Assembly (NCBI RefSeq): GCF_014495685.1
Contig: NZ_JACTVI010000008.1
Coordinates: 62,001 to 126,000 of the forward strand
Direction: 5' to 3'
DNA: 64,000 bases
DNA from: Streptomyces sp. TRM68367
GTDB lineage: Bacteria; Actinomycetota; Actinomycetes; Streptomycetales; Streptomycetaceae
Part shown: positions 32,431 through 41,507 of the stretch, one piece after another
How positions within the stretch are numbered: position 1 is the first letter of the stretch
Layout of the letters: each line of letters opens with the position of its first letter
The notes under the pieces: generated by a model
Database searches by the model: none
Seen by the model: only the letters and a program-made list of their open reading frames with translations
Told to the model about the DNA's origin: nothing
Program-made: the position numbers and the translations under genes

Positions 32431-33636
32431 ATGCACCCGCACATCACCCCTGACATCACACCCCCCACCCGCTCCGCCCTTTCCGGGCTCGTCGGCAACA
32501 CCCCGGTCCTCCGAATTTCCGAGCCCCTCTGCCCCGCTGATCGCGGATTCTGGGCAAAGCTGGAGGGCTTCAACCCCGGCGGAATCAAAGACCGCCCCGG
32601 CCTGCACATGGTCGAGCAGGCCCGCGCCCGCGGCGATCTGCGCCCCGGCGCCCGAATCATCGAGTCCACCAGCGGCACCCTCGGCCTGGGGCTCGCCCTG
32701 GCGGGGATGGTCTACGGGCACCCGGTCACCCTGGTCACCGACCCAGGGCTCGAACGGTCCATGACGCAGCTGCTGACCGCGTACGGTGCCCAGGTCAACG
32801 TCGTCTCCGAACCCCACCCCACCGGCGGCTGGCAGCAGGCCCGCCGGGACCGCGTTCAGCAGCTGATGGCGCAGCACCCCGGCTCGTGGTGCCCGGACCA
32901 GTACAACAACCCCGACAACACCACCGCCTACACCCCGCTCGCGCTGGAGCTGGCGTCCCAACTGGGGCCCATCGACGTACTGGTGTGCAGCGTAGGAACC
33001 GGCGGGCACTCCGCCGGCGTCTCCCGCGTACTGCAGCACCTCTACCCGGAGATGAAGCTCGTCGGCGTCGACACCATCGGCTCAACCATCTTCGGGCAGC
33101 CCGCCCGTACCCGGCTGATGCGCGGCCTGGGCTCAAGCATCTACCCCCGCAACGTCGCCTACGACAACTTCAGCGAAGTCCACTGGGTGGCCGCGGCCGA
33201 GGCCGTGTGGACCTGCCGGCAGCTCGCCGCGTCGCACTACGCCACCGGTGGGTGGAGCGTGGGTGCGGTCGCCCTGGTGGCCGGATGGCTGGCCCGCACT
33301 CTGCCTGCGGACACCAAGATCGCGACTATCTTCCCCGACGGCCCACAGCGTTACCTGAGCACCGTCTACGACGACGACTACTGCGCCGCCCACGGCCTGC
33401 TCGACTCCCCACCGCCCCTCGAACCCGAGGTGATCGGCCGCCTGGACGAGAAGGAGGTCACTTGCTGGACACGGTGCGCCACGGTGGTCGACCCGCTCAC
33501 CCTGTCCGACGGGACGGAGCAGGTCGAGGGGATCGACCTGCTCGCTGAATCCGACACGGACTGTGACGCGTCGTTCGGGACCGACGCTGTCGAGCAGCTC
33601 GCTCAGTCCGGCACGCGGGGGGAGGGGAACCGGTGA
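32431..33636 (+). CDS. PLP-dependent cysteine synthase-like enzyme
   Basis: A 401-residue fold-type II PLP enzyme. PLP lysine lies in [13 protein letters not shown], the substrate loop in [13 protein letters not shown], the phosphate-binding GTGGHSAG at about residues 190-197, and the [13 protein letters not shown] block follows. It matches the CysK/CBS family. The C-terminal 90 residues (ECC-type WTRCATVVD region onward) extend beyond the core. It could make cysteine for thiol defence against metals. It overlaps the MFS gene (GTGA), so the two are coupled; substrate or product export is a natural reading. Confidence 0.87.
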   Translation: MHPHITPDITPPTRSALSGLVGNTPVLRISEPLCPADRGFWAKLEGFNPGGIKDRPGLHMVEQARARGDLRPGARIIESTSGTLGLGLALAGMVYGHPVTLVTDPGLERSMTQLLTAYGAQVNVVSEPHPTGGWQQARRDRVQQLMAQHPGSWCPDQYNNPDNTTAYTPLALELASQLGPIDVLVCSVGTGGHSAGVSRVLQHLYPEMKLVGVDTIGSTIFGQPARTRLMRGLGSSIYPRNVAYDNFSEVHWVAAAEAVWTCRQLAASHYATGGWSVGAVALVAGWLARTLPADTKIATIFPDGPQRYLSTVYDDDYCAAHGLLDSPPPLEPEVIGRLDEKEVTCWTRCATVVDPLTLSDGTEQVEGIDLLAESDTDCDASFGTDAVEQLAQSGTRGEGNR

Positions 33637-34940
33637 AGGGGAACCTCGCGCAGGTGCGCTCCTATCCGCGCAGCGTCCAGCTGCTGATGGTGAACCAGTT
33701 CACCATCAATCTCGGCTTCTACATGCTGATGCCCTATCTGGCCGCGCATCTGTCCGGGACCCTCGGACTGGCCGGATGGATCGTCGGGCTGGTGCTGGGC
33801 GTGCGGAACTTCAGCCAGCAGGGCATGTTCCTGGTCGGCGGCACCCTGGCCGACCGACTCGGCTACAAGCCGATGATCATCGCCGGATTGGTGCTCCGCA
33901 TCGTCGGCTTCGCCACCCTGGGCCTCGTGGACTCCCTGCCCGCGCTGCTGGCCGCCTCCGCAGCCACCGGACTGGCGGGAGCCCTCTTCAACCCGGCCGT
34001 ACGCGCCTATCTGGCCGCAGACGCCGGGGACCGCCGGGTCGAGGCGTTCGCCCTGTTCAACGTCTTCTACCAGGCCGGCATCCTGCTCGGCCCGCTGGTG
34101 GGCATGGTGCTGACCGGCGTCGACTTCCGCGTCACCTGCCTGACCGCGGCCGGCATCTTCGCTCTGCTGAGCATCGTGCAGATCCGCGCCCTGCCCGCCC
34201 GCCGCGCCAACGACACACAGACCATCAAGGGAGCCGACCAGCGGCAGAGTGTGCTGTCCCAGTGGCGCGGCATCGTGGCCAACCGGCCGTTCCTGCTGTT
34301 CTCGGTAGCCATGATCGGCTTCTACGTCATGCAGTTCCAGGTCTATCTCGCCCTGCCGCTGGAGGTGCGGCGCCTGGGTGGCGACGGAACCTTCGGCACG
34401 GTGGCGGTGGCGGTGCTCTTCGCCGTCTCGGGCCTGAGCACGATCCTCTTCCAAACCAAGGTCACCGCCTGGTGCAAGGCCCGCATGGAGCCGGGGCGGG
34501 CTCTTACATGGGGGCTGCTCACCATGGGCGTGGCGTTCGTGCCCCTGCTCGTGCCCACAGCGGTCCCCGTACCAGACGGCGGGGTGAGGCTCTGGCTGCT
34601 CGCGGCCGTGCCGCCTGCGCTCTCCGCGCTGCTCCTCGCGTTGGGCACGATGATCGCCTACCCGTTCGAGATGGACACCATCGTCCGGCTCTCCGGTAAC
34701 CGACTCGTCGCCACCCACTACGGGTTGTACAACACCATCTGCGGTGTCGGCATCACGCTCGGAAACCTGCTCACCGGCGCGGCCCTCGACGCCGCCCGTG
34801 CGGCAGGCGTCTCCGCGCTCCCGTGGATCGCACTGTCCGCGCTCGGCCTGGCCTGCGCCGCCGCCCTCTACGGGCTGCACCGCACCGGCCGCCTGGCGCC
34901 GCCAATGCGCGAGGCACAGCCCGAGTCCGTGACGGCCTGA
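33633..34940 (+). CDS. MFS transporter
   Basis: A 435-residue, 12-helix major facilitator. The signature loop [17 protein letters not shown] lies between helices 2 and 3, and helix 4-5 carry [15 protein letters not shown]. It resembles the MdtH/drug-proton antiporter group. GTG 33633 overlaps the stop of the cysteine synthase-like gene, so expression is coupled. A strong hairpin follows, ending this transcript before the DUF1015 gene. Confidence 0.9.
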   Translation: MKGNLAQVRSYPRSVQLLMVNQFTINLGFYMLMPYLAAHLSGTLGLAGWIVGLVLGVRNFSQQGMFLVGGTLADRLGYKPMIIAGLVLRIVGFATLGLVDSLPALLAASAATGLAGALFNPAVRAYLAADAGDRRVEAFALFNVFYQAGILLGPLVGMVLTGVDFRVTCLTAAGIFALLSIVQIRALPARRANDTQTIKGADQRQSVLSQWRGIVANRPFLLFSVAMIGFYVMQFQVYLALPLEVRRLGGDGTFGTVAVAVLFAVSGLSTILFQTKVTAWCKARMEPGRALTWGLLTMGVAFVPLLVPTAVPVPDGGVRLWLLAAVPPALSALLLALGTMIAYPFEMDTIVRLSGNRLVATHYGLYNTICGVGITLGNLLTGAALDAARAAGVSALPWIALSALGLACAAALYGLHRTGRLAPPMREAQPESVTA

Positions 34941-34956
34941 CCGACAGCGCCGCGCT

Positions 34957-34992
34957 GGAGGAGCGGACGAGTTCAGCCTCGTCCGCTCCTCC
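34957..34992. terminator. Strong hairpin after the MFS gene
   Basis: A perfect 15-base stem, GGAGGAGCGGACGAG / CTCGTCCGCTCCTCC, with the six-base loop TTCAGC lies 16 bases after the MFS stop and 31 bases before the DUF1015 start. It is either a terminator or an attenuator; no T-tract. Confidence 0.7.
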
Positions 34993-35023
34993 GGCCGGCC
35001 GCGCCCACTTCCAGGAGCGATCG

Positions 35024-36241
35024 ATGCCGACCCCTGCTCTGCCGACTCCAACTGGCCTGCAACTGCTGCCCTTTCAGGCCGTGCGCTACGACCCGGTCCA
35101 GGTTGGTGACCTGTCCAACGTGATCTGCCCGCCGTACGACGACATCGGCCCCGCCCGCGCACGCTCCCTACGTGTCCGGCCCCATCACATCGCCCGGCTG
35201 CTGCACGCCACCGACCCGCAGACCGCCGCCGGGCAGCTCGACCGCTGGCGGCGACGCGGCGTACTGGTCCGGGACACCCGACCCGCCCTCTACGTCTACC
35301 AGCAGCAGCGCGGCGCCCGGATCCTGCAACGGGGACTGATCGGTGAACTGCGTCTGAACCGCGATACGCCCAGCCCTGTGCTGCCCCACGAGGACGTACA
35401 GCCGCATGTGGTCAGGCAGCGGGCCCGGTCCATGGCCGGCCTGCGCGCCCAGCTGGAACCCTTGCTGCTGAGCTACCGGTCCACCGAATCGACGACGGCG
35501 CAGATCGTCGATCACGTCACCCGGCGTCCACCGGTGGCCGCCGCTCGTACTGGCGCGATCACCCACACGCTGTGGTCCTGTACCGCCCCGGACGAACAAG
35601 ACCTCATCACTGCTGGTCTGTCACGGTGCCGAGCCCTCATCGCTGACGGGCACCACCGCCACGCGGCCTGCCTGCGGTTGAGTGAAGGGGATGAGCTGAG
35701 TCCGTGGCGGAGCAGCCTCGCACTGCTGGTCGACTCCACCACCCATCCGTTGCGCCTGTCGGCGATCCACCGGGTGATGCCGGGTCTGGACCCGGACAAG
35801 GCTGCGGTGGCCGCCGCCGACGTGGCCCAGGTGCGACAGCTGCCGGGACCGCGCCTGCCGGAGCCCGGAGAACTGGTGCTGGCCGGAGCCGGCCGGGCCT
35901 GGGCGATCACCGCCCCTGACCCCGAGGCGCTGCGTGAGGCACTGACCGGACGCCCGCGGCAATGGCATCGACTTGCCGCAGCCGTCACCGACCATCTCCT
36001 CTTGGACCGTGCCTGGTCGGTCCCCGATCTGCCAGGTGCCATACGCCATGTACACGATGCCGGTCAGGCTGTGGCCGCCGTCGCCGCAGCCGGCACCGGC
36101 ACTGCGGTCCTGCTGCCGGCAGTCACCGAGGACACGGTGCGGGACCTGGCCGGGGCCGGGGTGCTGCTGCCCCGCAAAACGACCTCGTTCGGCCCGAAAC
36201 CAGTTACCGGGCTTGCCCTGCGCGTCATCGACGCACCCTAA
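35024..36241 (+). CDS. DUF1015-family protein
   Basis: A 405-residue soluble protein of the DUF1015 family: the start contains QLLPFQAVRYDP and NVICPPYDDI, and the centre has LIADGHHRHAACLRL, the family's most conserved block. Biochemical function is not established to my knowledge; homologues often neighbour serine or phosphoserine genes in other phyla, which would fit the cysteine synthase-like gene here. ATG 35024 has AGGAG upstream. A strong hairpin separates it from the MFS gene. Confidence 0.85.
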   Translation: MPTPALPTPTGLQLLPFQAVRYDPVQVGDLSNVICPPYDDIGPARARSLRVRPHHIARLLHATDPQTAAGQLDRWRRRGVLVRDTRPALYVYQQQRGARILQRGLIGELRLNRDTPSPVLPHEDVQPHVVRQRARSMAGLRAQLEPLLLSYRSTESTTAQIVDHVTRRPPVAAARTGAITHTLWSCTAPDEQDLITAGLSRCRALIADGHHRHAACLRLSEGDELSPWRSSLALLVDSTTHPLRLSAIHRVMPGLDPDKAAVAAADVAQVRQLPGPRLPEPGELVLAGAGRAWAITAPDPEALREALTGRPRQWHRLAAAVTDHLLLDRAWSVPDLPGAIRHVHDAGQAVAAVAAAGTGTAVLLPAVTEDTVRDLAGAGVLLPRKTTSFGPKPVTGLALRVIDAP

Positions 36242-36284
36242 CCAGGCCACCCTCAACGCCCCGTCCCGTAAAGAGAAGTCCCCG

Positions 36285-37043
36285 TTGTCCCTGTCCCAAC
36301 TCGCAGAGCCTCCCGCCGCCCTCGCCGAGCAGCCCGCCTCAAGCGCCCCCAGACCCGGCCGAGCAACCATGCGACGAGCCCGCGCCCAGCGCGCCCGGAA
36401 GAACTCGCTTCCGGCGCGCTATATCGGTTACGTCGGCTACTTCGTCGGCGCCGGACTCATCAGCGGAGCGGTGGTCCACCATCCGCTGGACCCGGCCCGC
36501 TATACCCGCATCGCGGCCTACGGCGTCCTGGTGTTCCTCGCCGCTACCGTGCTCAACGAGATCTTCCTCTCCCGCAACAAACCCGGTCTGCCGAGGATGC
36601 TGCTGGTCATCGGCGCGTCGCTGCTGCTGTCGTTCGGCATCGGTATGCTCAGCGGCGGCCTCCAGCACTTCGAGGACTTCCCGGCCCGCGGCGCCGTGCT
36701 CGTGCCCCTGGGGATAGCGGTCTCCTTCGTCGCCTACGCAGTCAAGGACGCGGAGACCTCCTGGAGACGCATCTTCAGCCCGATGGGGCTGGCAGTCCTG
36801 CTGACCGCCCTGGTCAGCTTCGCCGGACTGCGCTACGTGGCCGCCGGCATGGGTGAGCAGCCGGAAGGCGGCGGACACAGTCACGGAAGCGCGGAGGAGG
36901 AAACGGAACAGCAACAGCCGCACGAACCGGACCCCCCAGCCGCTACATCCCCGCCCGAAACCCTCCCACAGGCGGTGCCGCCGCCGACTCCGGCCACGAC
37001 GACGGCCACGCTCACTGACCGCCACAACTGGAAGGGTTGCTGA
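36285..37043 (+). CDS. Five-helix membrane protein with His-rich tail
   Basis: A 252-residue protein from TTG 36285 (or 224 from ATG 36369). Helices are near residues 47-68, 78-98, 108-130, 142-158 and 170-190. The tail begins GGGHSHGSAEEETEQQQPHE and is then Pro/Thr-rich, so the C-terminus is disordered and possibly metal-binding. It follows the DUF1015 gene by 43 bases. I do not recognise a named family. Confidence 0.65.
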   Translation: MSLSQLAEPPAALAEQPASSAPRPGRATMRRARAQRARKNSLPARYIGYVGYFVGAGLISGAVVHHPLDPARYTRIAAYGVLVFLAATVLNEIFLSRNKPGLPRMLLVIGASLLLSFGIGMLSGGLQHFEDFPARGAVLVPLGIAVSFVAYAVKDAETSWRRIFSPMGLAVLLTALVSFAGLRYVAAGMGEQPEGGGHSHGSAEEETEQQQPHEPDPPAATSPPETLPQAVPPPTPATTTATLTDRHNWKGC

Positions 37044-37116
37044 AGGACAGCAACCTCGGTACCACAGACGGCTCCGGGGCCTGCCGTAGATCGAGCACCG
37101 ACCACCACTTCGTTTC

Positions 37117-37135
37117 CCGCTAAAGTGCTTAGCGG
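37117..37135. promoter_or_regulatory. BlaI-like palindromic operator, NlpC/P60 leader site 1
   Basis: CCGCTAA-AGTGC-TTAGCGG is a perfect seven-base inverted repeat (19 bases). The inner CTAAAGTGCTTAG is 12 of 13 identical to the inverted SCO1 site. A second BlaI-M56 pair lies 2 kb downstream and may be the cognate regulator. Confidence 0.6.
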
Positions 37136-37376
37136 TCGCCGACTTGAATCTTTGGCCATGACATGTGGGCACGATTCTCGCAGACCTGTTTCGTGGCAGG
37201 GCTTCGCGACTTCCTGCACACGGGACGCAGACCGTCCGGCGCTCTCGGCGCTCTCGAGCGAGCGAGAGCGTTTCGCTGGGGGAACGTCGACGGGCGGTCT
37301 ACTTGGCCGCGGTATGCGGGGAGCTACCGAGGTCGCACCGTGTGTCACATGTCCCTACTGGCAATTGAAGCGAAAG

Positions 37377-37393
37377 AGCTAAGCCAGTTAGTA
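37377..37393. promoter_or_regulatory. BlaI-like operator, NlpC/P60 leader site 2
   Basis: AGCTAAGCCAGTTAGTA keeps CTAA-N5-TTAG in the same register as site 1 and lies 139 bases before the GTG start of the wall hydrolase. Confidence 0.45.
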
Positions 37394-37531
37394 TCCCGGC
37401 TAAACCTTCGCACGGTCGATCACCTCGACGAGGTGGCGGCGGAGGTACCGCCGAATCCGCAGTGGTCGCGCGGAGCCGGGTCATGAGCTCCCGCGCCCGG
37501 CAGGCGGCTGAGGAAGAAGGAGCTCGCCCCA

Positions 37532-38572
37532 GTGGCGTCCCATCGTCGTCCCAAGCAGCCGAACAACCGTAGCTACGCGGCCGTGTTCACCGCGACCGCC
37601 GCCGCTGTCGCCGTCTCCTCACCGTTGGCGCACGCCGACCCGCTGCCCGACCCCAGGAAGAAGGGGGTCAAGGCACAGGTCGACCGTCTCTACGAAGAGG
37701 CCACCCAGGCCACGGAGAAGTACAACGGGGCGAAGGAGAGGGAGGAAAAGCTGCAGGAGGAGGCCGAGGAACTCCAGGACACCGTGGCCCGCAGCCAAGA
37801 CGAGCTCAACACTCTCCGAAACAAGCTCGGCTCGCTTGCCACCGCGCAGTACCGCAGTGGCGGCATCGACCCGTCAGTGCAGTTGTTCCTCTCCTCCGAC
37901 CCCGACGGCTACCTGGACAAGGCGAGCGCGCTCGACCGGCTGAGCAGCCAACAGCTCGGTGTGCTCAAGGCGGCCCAATCCAAGCAGCGCATCCTTGAGC
38001 AACAGCGGGTCCAAGCCGCGGAGAAACTCTCGGGCCTGGCAGAGACTCGCAAGGAGCTGAAGGACAAGAAGAAGGAGATCCAGGGCAAGCTGGCCAAGGC
38101 GCAGAAGCTCCTCAACACGCTGACGGCCGAGGAGCGTGGCAGGATCCGCGCCGAGGAGGAGCGCGCCAACCGAGCCAGCGAGCGGGTCGACCTGGGCGAC
38201 GAAGCCAGCGCCTCCCAGCGGGCCGCCGCAGCCTTCAGCGCCGCCAAGAGCAGGGTCGGAATGCCGTACGTCTGGGGCGCCTCCGGACCGAATTCCTTCG
38301 ACTGCTCCGGTCTCACCTCCTGGGCGTACAGGCAAGCGGGTGTCTCCATACCCCGAACCTCCCAAGCGCAGGCGAATGCCGGTACCCGGATCAACTCCCT
38401 CAGTGCCCTCAAACCGGGCGACCTCATCATCATGCGTAGCGACCTGAGCCATGTCGGCTTCTACGCCGGCAACGGACAGATCCTCCACTCCCCGAAGCCC
38501 GGGGCCACCGTGCGCTACGAGTCGATCAGCCGGAGTGGAATGCCCTTCATGTGGGGTGTACGCATCGGCTGA
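37532..38572 (+). CDS. Secreted NlpC/P60 peptidoglycan hydrolase
   Basis: A 346-residue exported endopeptidase. Signal peptide (TATAAAVAVSSPLAHA) is followed by a long coiled coil (about residues 45-215, e.g. KEREEKLQEEAEELQDTV) and a C-terminal NlpC/P60 domain: catalytic Cys in NSFDCSGLTSWAYRQAG, His in DLSHVGFYAGNG and the third His in GQILHSPKPG. The plan matches RipA-like actinobacterial cell-wall hydrolases. GTG 37532 follows GAAGGAG. Two BlaI-like sites upstream suggest control by envelope signalling. Confidence 0.93.
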   Translation: MASHRRPKQPNNRSYAAVFTATAAAVAVSSPLAHADPLPDPRKKGVKAQVDRLYEEATQATEKYNGAKEREEKLQEEAEELQDTVARSQDELNTLRNKLGSLATAQYRSGGIDPSVQLFLSSDPDGYLDKASALDRLSSQQLGVLKAAQSKQRILEQQRVQAAEKLSGLAETRKELKDKKKEIQGKLAKAQKLLNTLTAEERGRIRAEEERANRASERVDLGDEASASQRAAAAFSAAKSRVGMPYVWGASGPNSFDCSGLTSWAYRQAGVSIPRTSQAQANAGTRINSLSALKPGDLIIMRSDLSHVGFYAGNGQILHSPKPGATVRYESISRSGMPFMWGVRIG

Positions 38573-39072
38573 GAGCACAAATGATCTTCAAAGCTGAGAT
38601 CGGTGTCACACTCGCGACTGCCGACCCGATCGGCGGAGGCGCGGAGATCTCCGTGAGGCTGCTCGATGACCTGGCCGCAAACCCCTGTTGAGTCCGGTAG
38701 CTGGAGCACATGTTCCTGCGGTGACCGTCATCAAGTGGAGTTGGCATCCCACGTCGTGGGGAGTCGTTCGGCCAGGCTCACACCGCGCGTGCACTGGCCG
38801 TCGCCGCGCTTTCGCGTTCGCGGTCGGCTGTCCGGTCTGCAACAAGCTGTGATGGTCGCCCCGGGGTCTGTGGGGCCCTGTCGTACTGGGCACGGGCTCA
38901 ACCCTTCTCGCCGTCCCCTCGCTTGCTCTGCTGATCCATGCGCTGGCGCGATGCCTGCGCGCCGTAGAGGCGTGCTCCGTGCCCGTGGCCGCCGGACGGG
39001 CCGCGCCCGGCGATTACGATGAACTCACGTTGACGCCGGGGCATTCGGAGACGAGAGGCGGAGTGAGCGATC
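38573..39072. other. Intergenic region without a recognised gene
   Basis: Five hundred bases between the NlpC/P60 gene and the second BlaI gene. Short open frames on both strands encode Arg/Ser-rich sequences without domains. I see no tRNA, repeat or copy of the CTAA-TTAG operator here. Confidence 0.4.
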
Positions 39073-39441
39073 GTGCGACCGCTGGGTGAGCTCGAGGCGG
39101 AGATCATGAACCGCCTGTGGACCTGGGGGCGCTCGGCGACCGCGCGCGATGTCCTCATTGACATCAACAAAGCGCGCCCCATCGCCTACAGCACGGTCAA
39201 GACCGTCGCCGACATCCTCTACCGCAAGGGCATGCTCCGGCGGGAGAAGGAGGGGCGGGCCTGGGTGTACGAGCCCACCTGCACCCGCCAGCAGTACACC
39301 GCGGCGCTCATGCAGGAGGCGCTCGGCAGCAGCCCTGACCCGGCTGGCGCTCTCATCAGTTTCGTCGAGCAGATCTCGGCGGACGAGGCGGATGCCCTAC
39401 GCTCGGCGCTGCGTACGGCGAAGCGGAGGAGCGATACGTGA
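39073..39441 (+). CDS. Second BlaI/MecI-family repressor
   Basis: A 122-residue winged-helix repressor: GELEAEIMNRLWTWGRSATARDVL, AYSTVKTVADILYRKGMLRREKEGRAWVYE and a C-terminal dimer region LISFVEQISADEADALRSAL. It is clearly paralogous to the protein at 25049-25423 but divergent. GTG 39073 is the start. Its stop overlaps the start of an M56 protease gene, repeating the first pair's arrangement. Confidence 0.92.
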   Translation: MRPLGELEAEIMNRLWTWGRSATARDVLIDINKARPIAYSTVKTVADILYRKGMLRREKEGRAWVYEPTCTRQQYTAALMQEALGSSPDPAGALISFVEQISADEADALRSALRTAKRRSDT

Positions 39442-40349
39442 TCACGTCCCTGGCACTCGCTGGATACGCCGTCCTGGTCGGTGCCGTGGCGCCGTATGTA
39501 CTGGCGCGGGCAACGTGGGCGCATGGCGCCCCGGGCGTGGCGGTCCTTGCCTGGCAGGGGTTGATGGTGACGTTCGTGGTGACCACCGCGCTGGCGGTCT
39601 ACCACGTGACCCTTTCCGAACAGCATGGGCACAACGGCCTCATCGGACTGCTCAGCGTGTGCGGCCTTCTCCCGGCGGCCACGACGGACGCTTCGGGGCC
39701 GACCACGGCCGACGCCGCCTTCCCGCTGGTCCCGGCTGTCATCGTGTTGCTCCCGATCGGCTGGCTCCTGCGTACGGCGTGGCGGACCCGCCGTGTCCGG
39801 CGCCGTCATCTCGACATGCTTGCCCTGGTTGGCCGCCCTGCGCCCGAGTACGGCGCCACGATTGTGGATCACGACACTCCGAGCGTGTACTGCCTGCCCG
39901 GACGCTCCCGCCGGATCGTCGTCACGCGTGGTGCGCTCGACGTCCTTTCCGCGGAACAGCTGCGCGCGGCTCTAGAGCACGAACGCGCGCATATCGCGTG
40001 TCGGCATCACATCTTTCTCGCGGCAACGCAAGGCTTCGAGCACGCCTTCCCCGGACTACCGCTCGCCCGGCACGCCAGGGAGCAGACGGCGCTGCTGCTG
40101 GAGATGATCGCGGACGACCGGGCGCTGCGCTGGTATTCCCGTGAGGTCCTGGCCTCTGCGATGTGCGAGGTTGCCGCGGGCCGGGCACCGCAGGCCGCCT
40201 TCGGTGCGGGCGGGCCCGGTGCGCTGATCCGGCTGCGCCGGGTCCTCAACCCGCAGGCGAGGCCGCACCGTATGACGTGGCTCGGGATCGTCTCCGCTGC
40301 CGTGGCGGCACCAGTGCTGCCGCTGCTCATCACCTGCGGGCCTGGCTGA
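39438..40349 (+). CDS. Second M56-family membrane metalloprotease
   Basis: A 303-residue membrane protein with N-terminal helices, the zinc motif HERAH in ALEHERAHIACRHH (about residue 178), and SVYCLPGRSRRIVVTRGAL just before it. The last helix ends the protein without a sensor domain. It overlaps the second BlaI gene by four bases. Expected to cleave that repressor in response to an envelope signal; the nearest candidate target is the NlpC/P60 gene upstream. Confidence 0.88.
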   Translation: MITSLALAGYAVLVGAVAPYVLARATWAHGAPGVAVLAWQGLMVTFVVTTALAVYHVTLSEQHGHNGLIGLLSVCGLLPAATTDASGPTTADAAFPLVPAVIVLLPIGWLLRTAWRTRRVRRRHLDMLALVGRPAPEYGATIVDHDTPSVYCLPGRSRRIVVTRGALDVLSAEQLRAALEHERAHIACRHHIFLAATQGFEHAFPGLPLARHAREQTALLLEMIADDRALRWYSREVLASAMCEVAAGRAPQAAFGAGGPGALIRLRRVLNPQARPHRMTWLGIVSAAVAAPVLPLLITCGPG

Positions 40350-40610
40350 CTGGCTGGCTGTGACTGCTGTCCGGCGCCGGTGACCAGCCGGCGTCGCACA
40401 CCCTCATCGCAACCCCTCGCCGGGAGCCCTCCCGCTGGGACGACGGGGATGTGCGAAAAGGCTCCCGCCTGCTCCGTCTGCCTGCATGGTTGGGTGGATC
40501 AGGCGCTTGCAGCGTTTCGGTATGCGGCCGAGGTGTTACACGTCCGAAGGTATGCCAGGGGAAGGTTCGGCGGCCCTCCGGCCGCGGGCCCCGAGGCGCG
40601 GACGGAGGCA

Positions 40611-41027
40611 ATGCTTGTGACTGCTCCGGTGAAGGAGATGTTGGAGACCTACCCGGCCGATCTGGGCAGGGTGGACCGCGAGAAGCTGGCGCGCTGTATC
40701 GAGGAATGCCTGGCCTGTGCGCAGGCTTGTACGGCATGCGCGGATGCCTGCCTGTCGGAGGAGCAAGTGGCGGAGCTCAGGAAGTGCATCCGCACGAACT
40801 TGGACTGCGCGGACATCTGCGAGACCACGGCCCGGGTGCTGTCCCGGCACACCGGCTACGACGCCAATATCGCGCGGGCTCATCTGGAAGCGTGTGCACA
40901 GACGTGCAAGGCGTGTGGGGACGAGTGTGAGCGGCACGCTGGAATGCATGATCACTGCCGGGTCTGCGCGGACGCGTGCCGTCGGTGCGAGCAGGCGTGC
41001 CGCGAGCTGCTCGGATCGCTGGGCTGA
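40611..41027 (+). CDS. Cysteine-rich four-helix-bundle copper-binding protein (Csp/DUF326)
   Basis: A 138-residue protein with 18 cysteines arranged mostly as CxxxC or CxxC along helices (e.g. CIEECLACAQACTACADAC and CAQTCKACGDEC). This is the copper storage protein (Csp) pattern, in which thiols line a four-helix bundle and hold many Cu(I) ions. No signal peptide is visible, so it should be cytosolic like Csp3. GGAGG precedes ATG 40611; the frame is open further left but only the last 138 residues look real. Confidence 0.92.
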   Translation: MLVTAPVKEMLETYPADLGRVDREKLARCIEECLACAQACTACADACLSEEQVAELRKCIRTNLDCADICETTARVLSRHTGYDANIARAHLEACAQTCKACGDECERHAGMHDHCRVCADACRRCEQACRELLGSLG

Positions 41028-41507
41028 AGCAGGAGGTGCGGCCCGGGCGCACCTGGGCTGCATCATCGTTCCGCTGCCGGGATCTGTTCCAGTGCTGTGG
41101 GGCTGATCAGAGCAGGCATCACCGCACAGCGCAGGCCCATCGGCAACCGGGACATCCGGGGATCGCGGTCTGGGCGAGCGGTGGTGGCACCCCTACGTCT
41201 CATGGTTGCGCTGATGTCCTCGTGACAGGTGGACGCCCTTCCCACAAGCCAGGCACACCGGCCCTCGCCCCAATCGGCCGGCCGCATGGGCTGGGCCGTG
41301 GCTCGGCGAGGCGCTCTGAGTCTGGGTCTGGCCTGGGGCTGTGATTGACGATGCCTCAGGCGGGTACCGGGGCGGCCTGCGGAGTAAGCACGGCAGGGGA
41401 GGACATGCCATGGCTGAGCGACGCGGCGCTTCGGTCACCAAGAGGGGATCGGACTGTCAGGTAAAGGCCGCAACTCGGCCACTTCCTGCGGGGGTTGCCC
41501 CGACGTC
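41028..41507. other. Intergenic region upstream of the complex I-like cluster
   Basis: Four hundred and eighty bases without a convincing gene. A small plus-strand frame from 41341 (about 64 residues) has no recognisable features and overlaps the NuoA start in another frame. The promoter of the complex I-like operon probably lies here; no clear -35/-10 pair is seen. Confidence 0.4.

Larger units (their letters stand above)
37044..37531. other. Long regulatory leader upstream of the NlpC/P60 gene
   Basis: A 488-base gap. Open frames across it lack recognisable domains and coding bias. It holds two BlaI-like operator sites (37117-37135 and 37377-37393), suggesting promoter control of the wall hydrolase rather than a missed gene. 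Confidence 0.5.

Noticed and set aside
33603..35162. Long minus-strand frame opposite the MFS gene
   Set aside because: Composition (Gly/Gln/Glu/His-rich) and lack of domains mark it as a shadow of the transporter gene.
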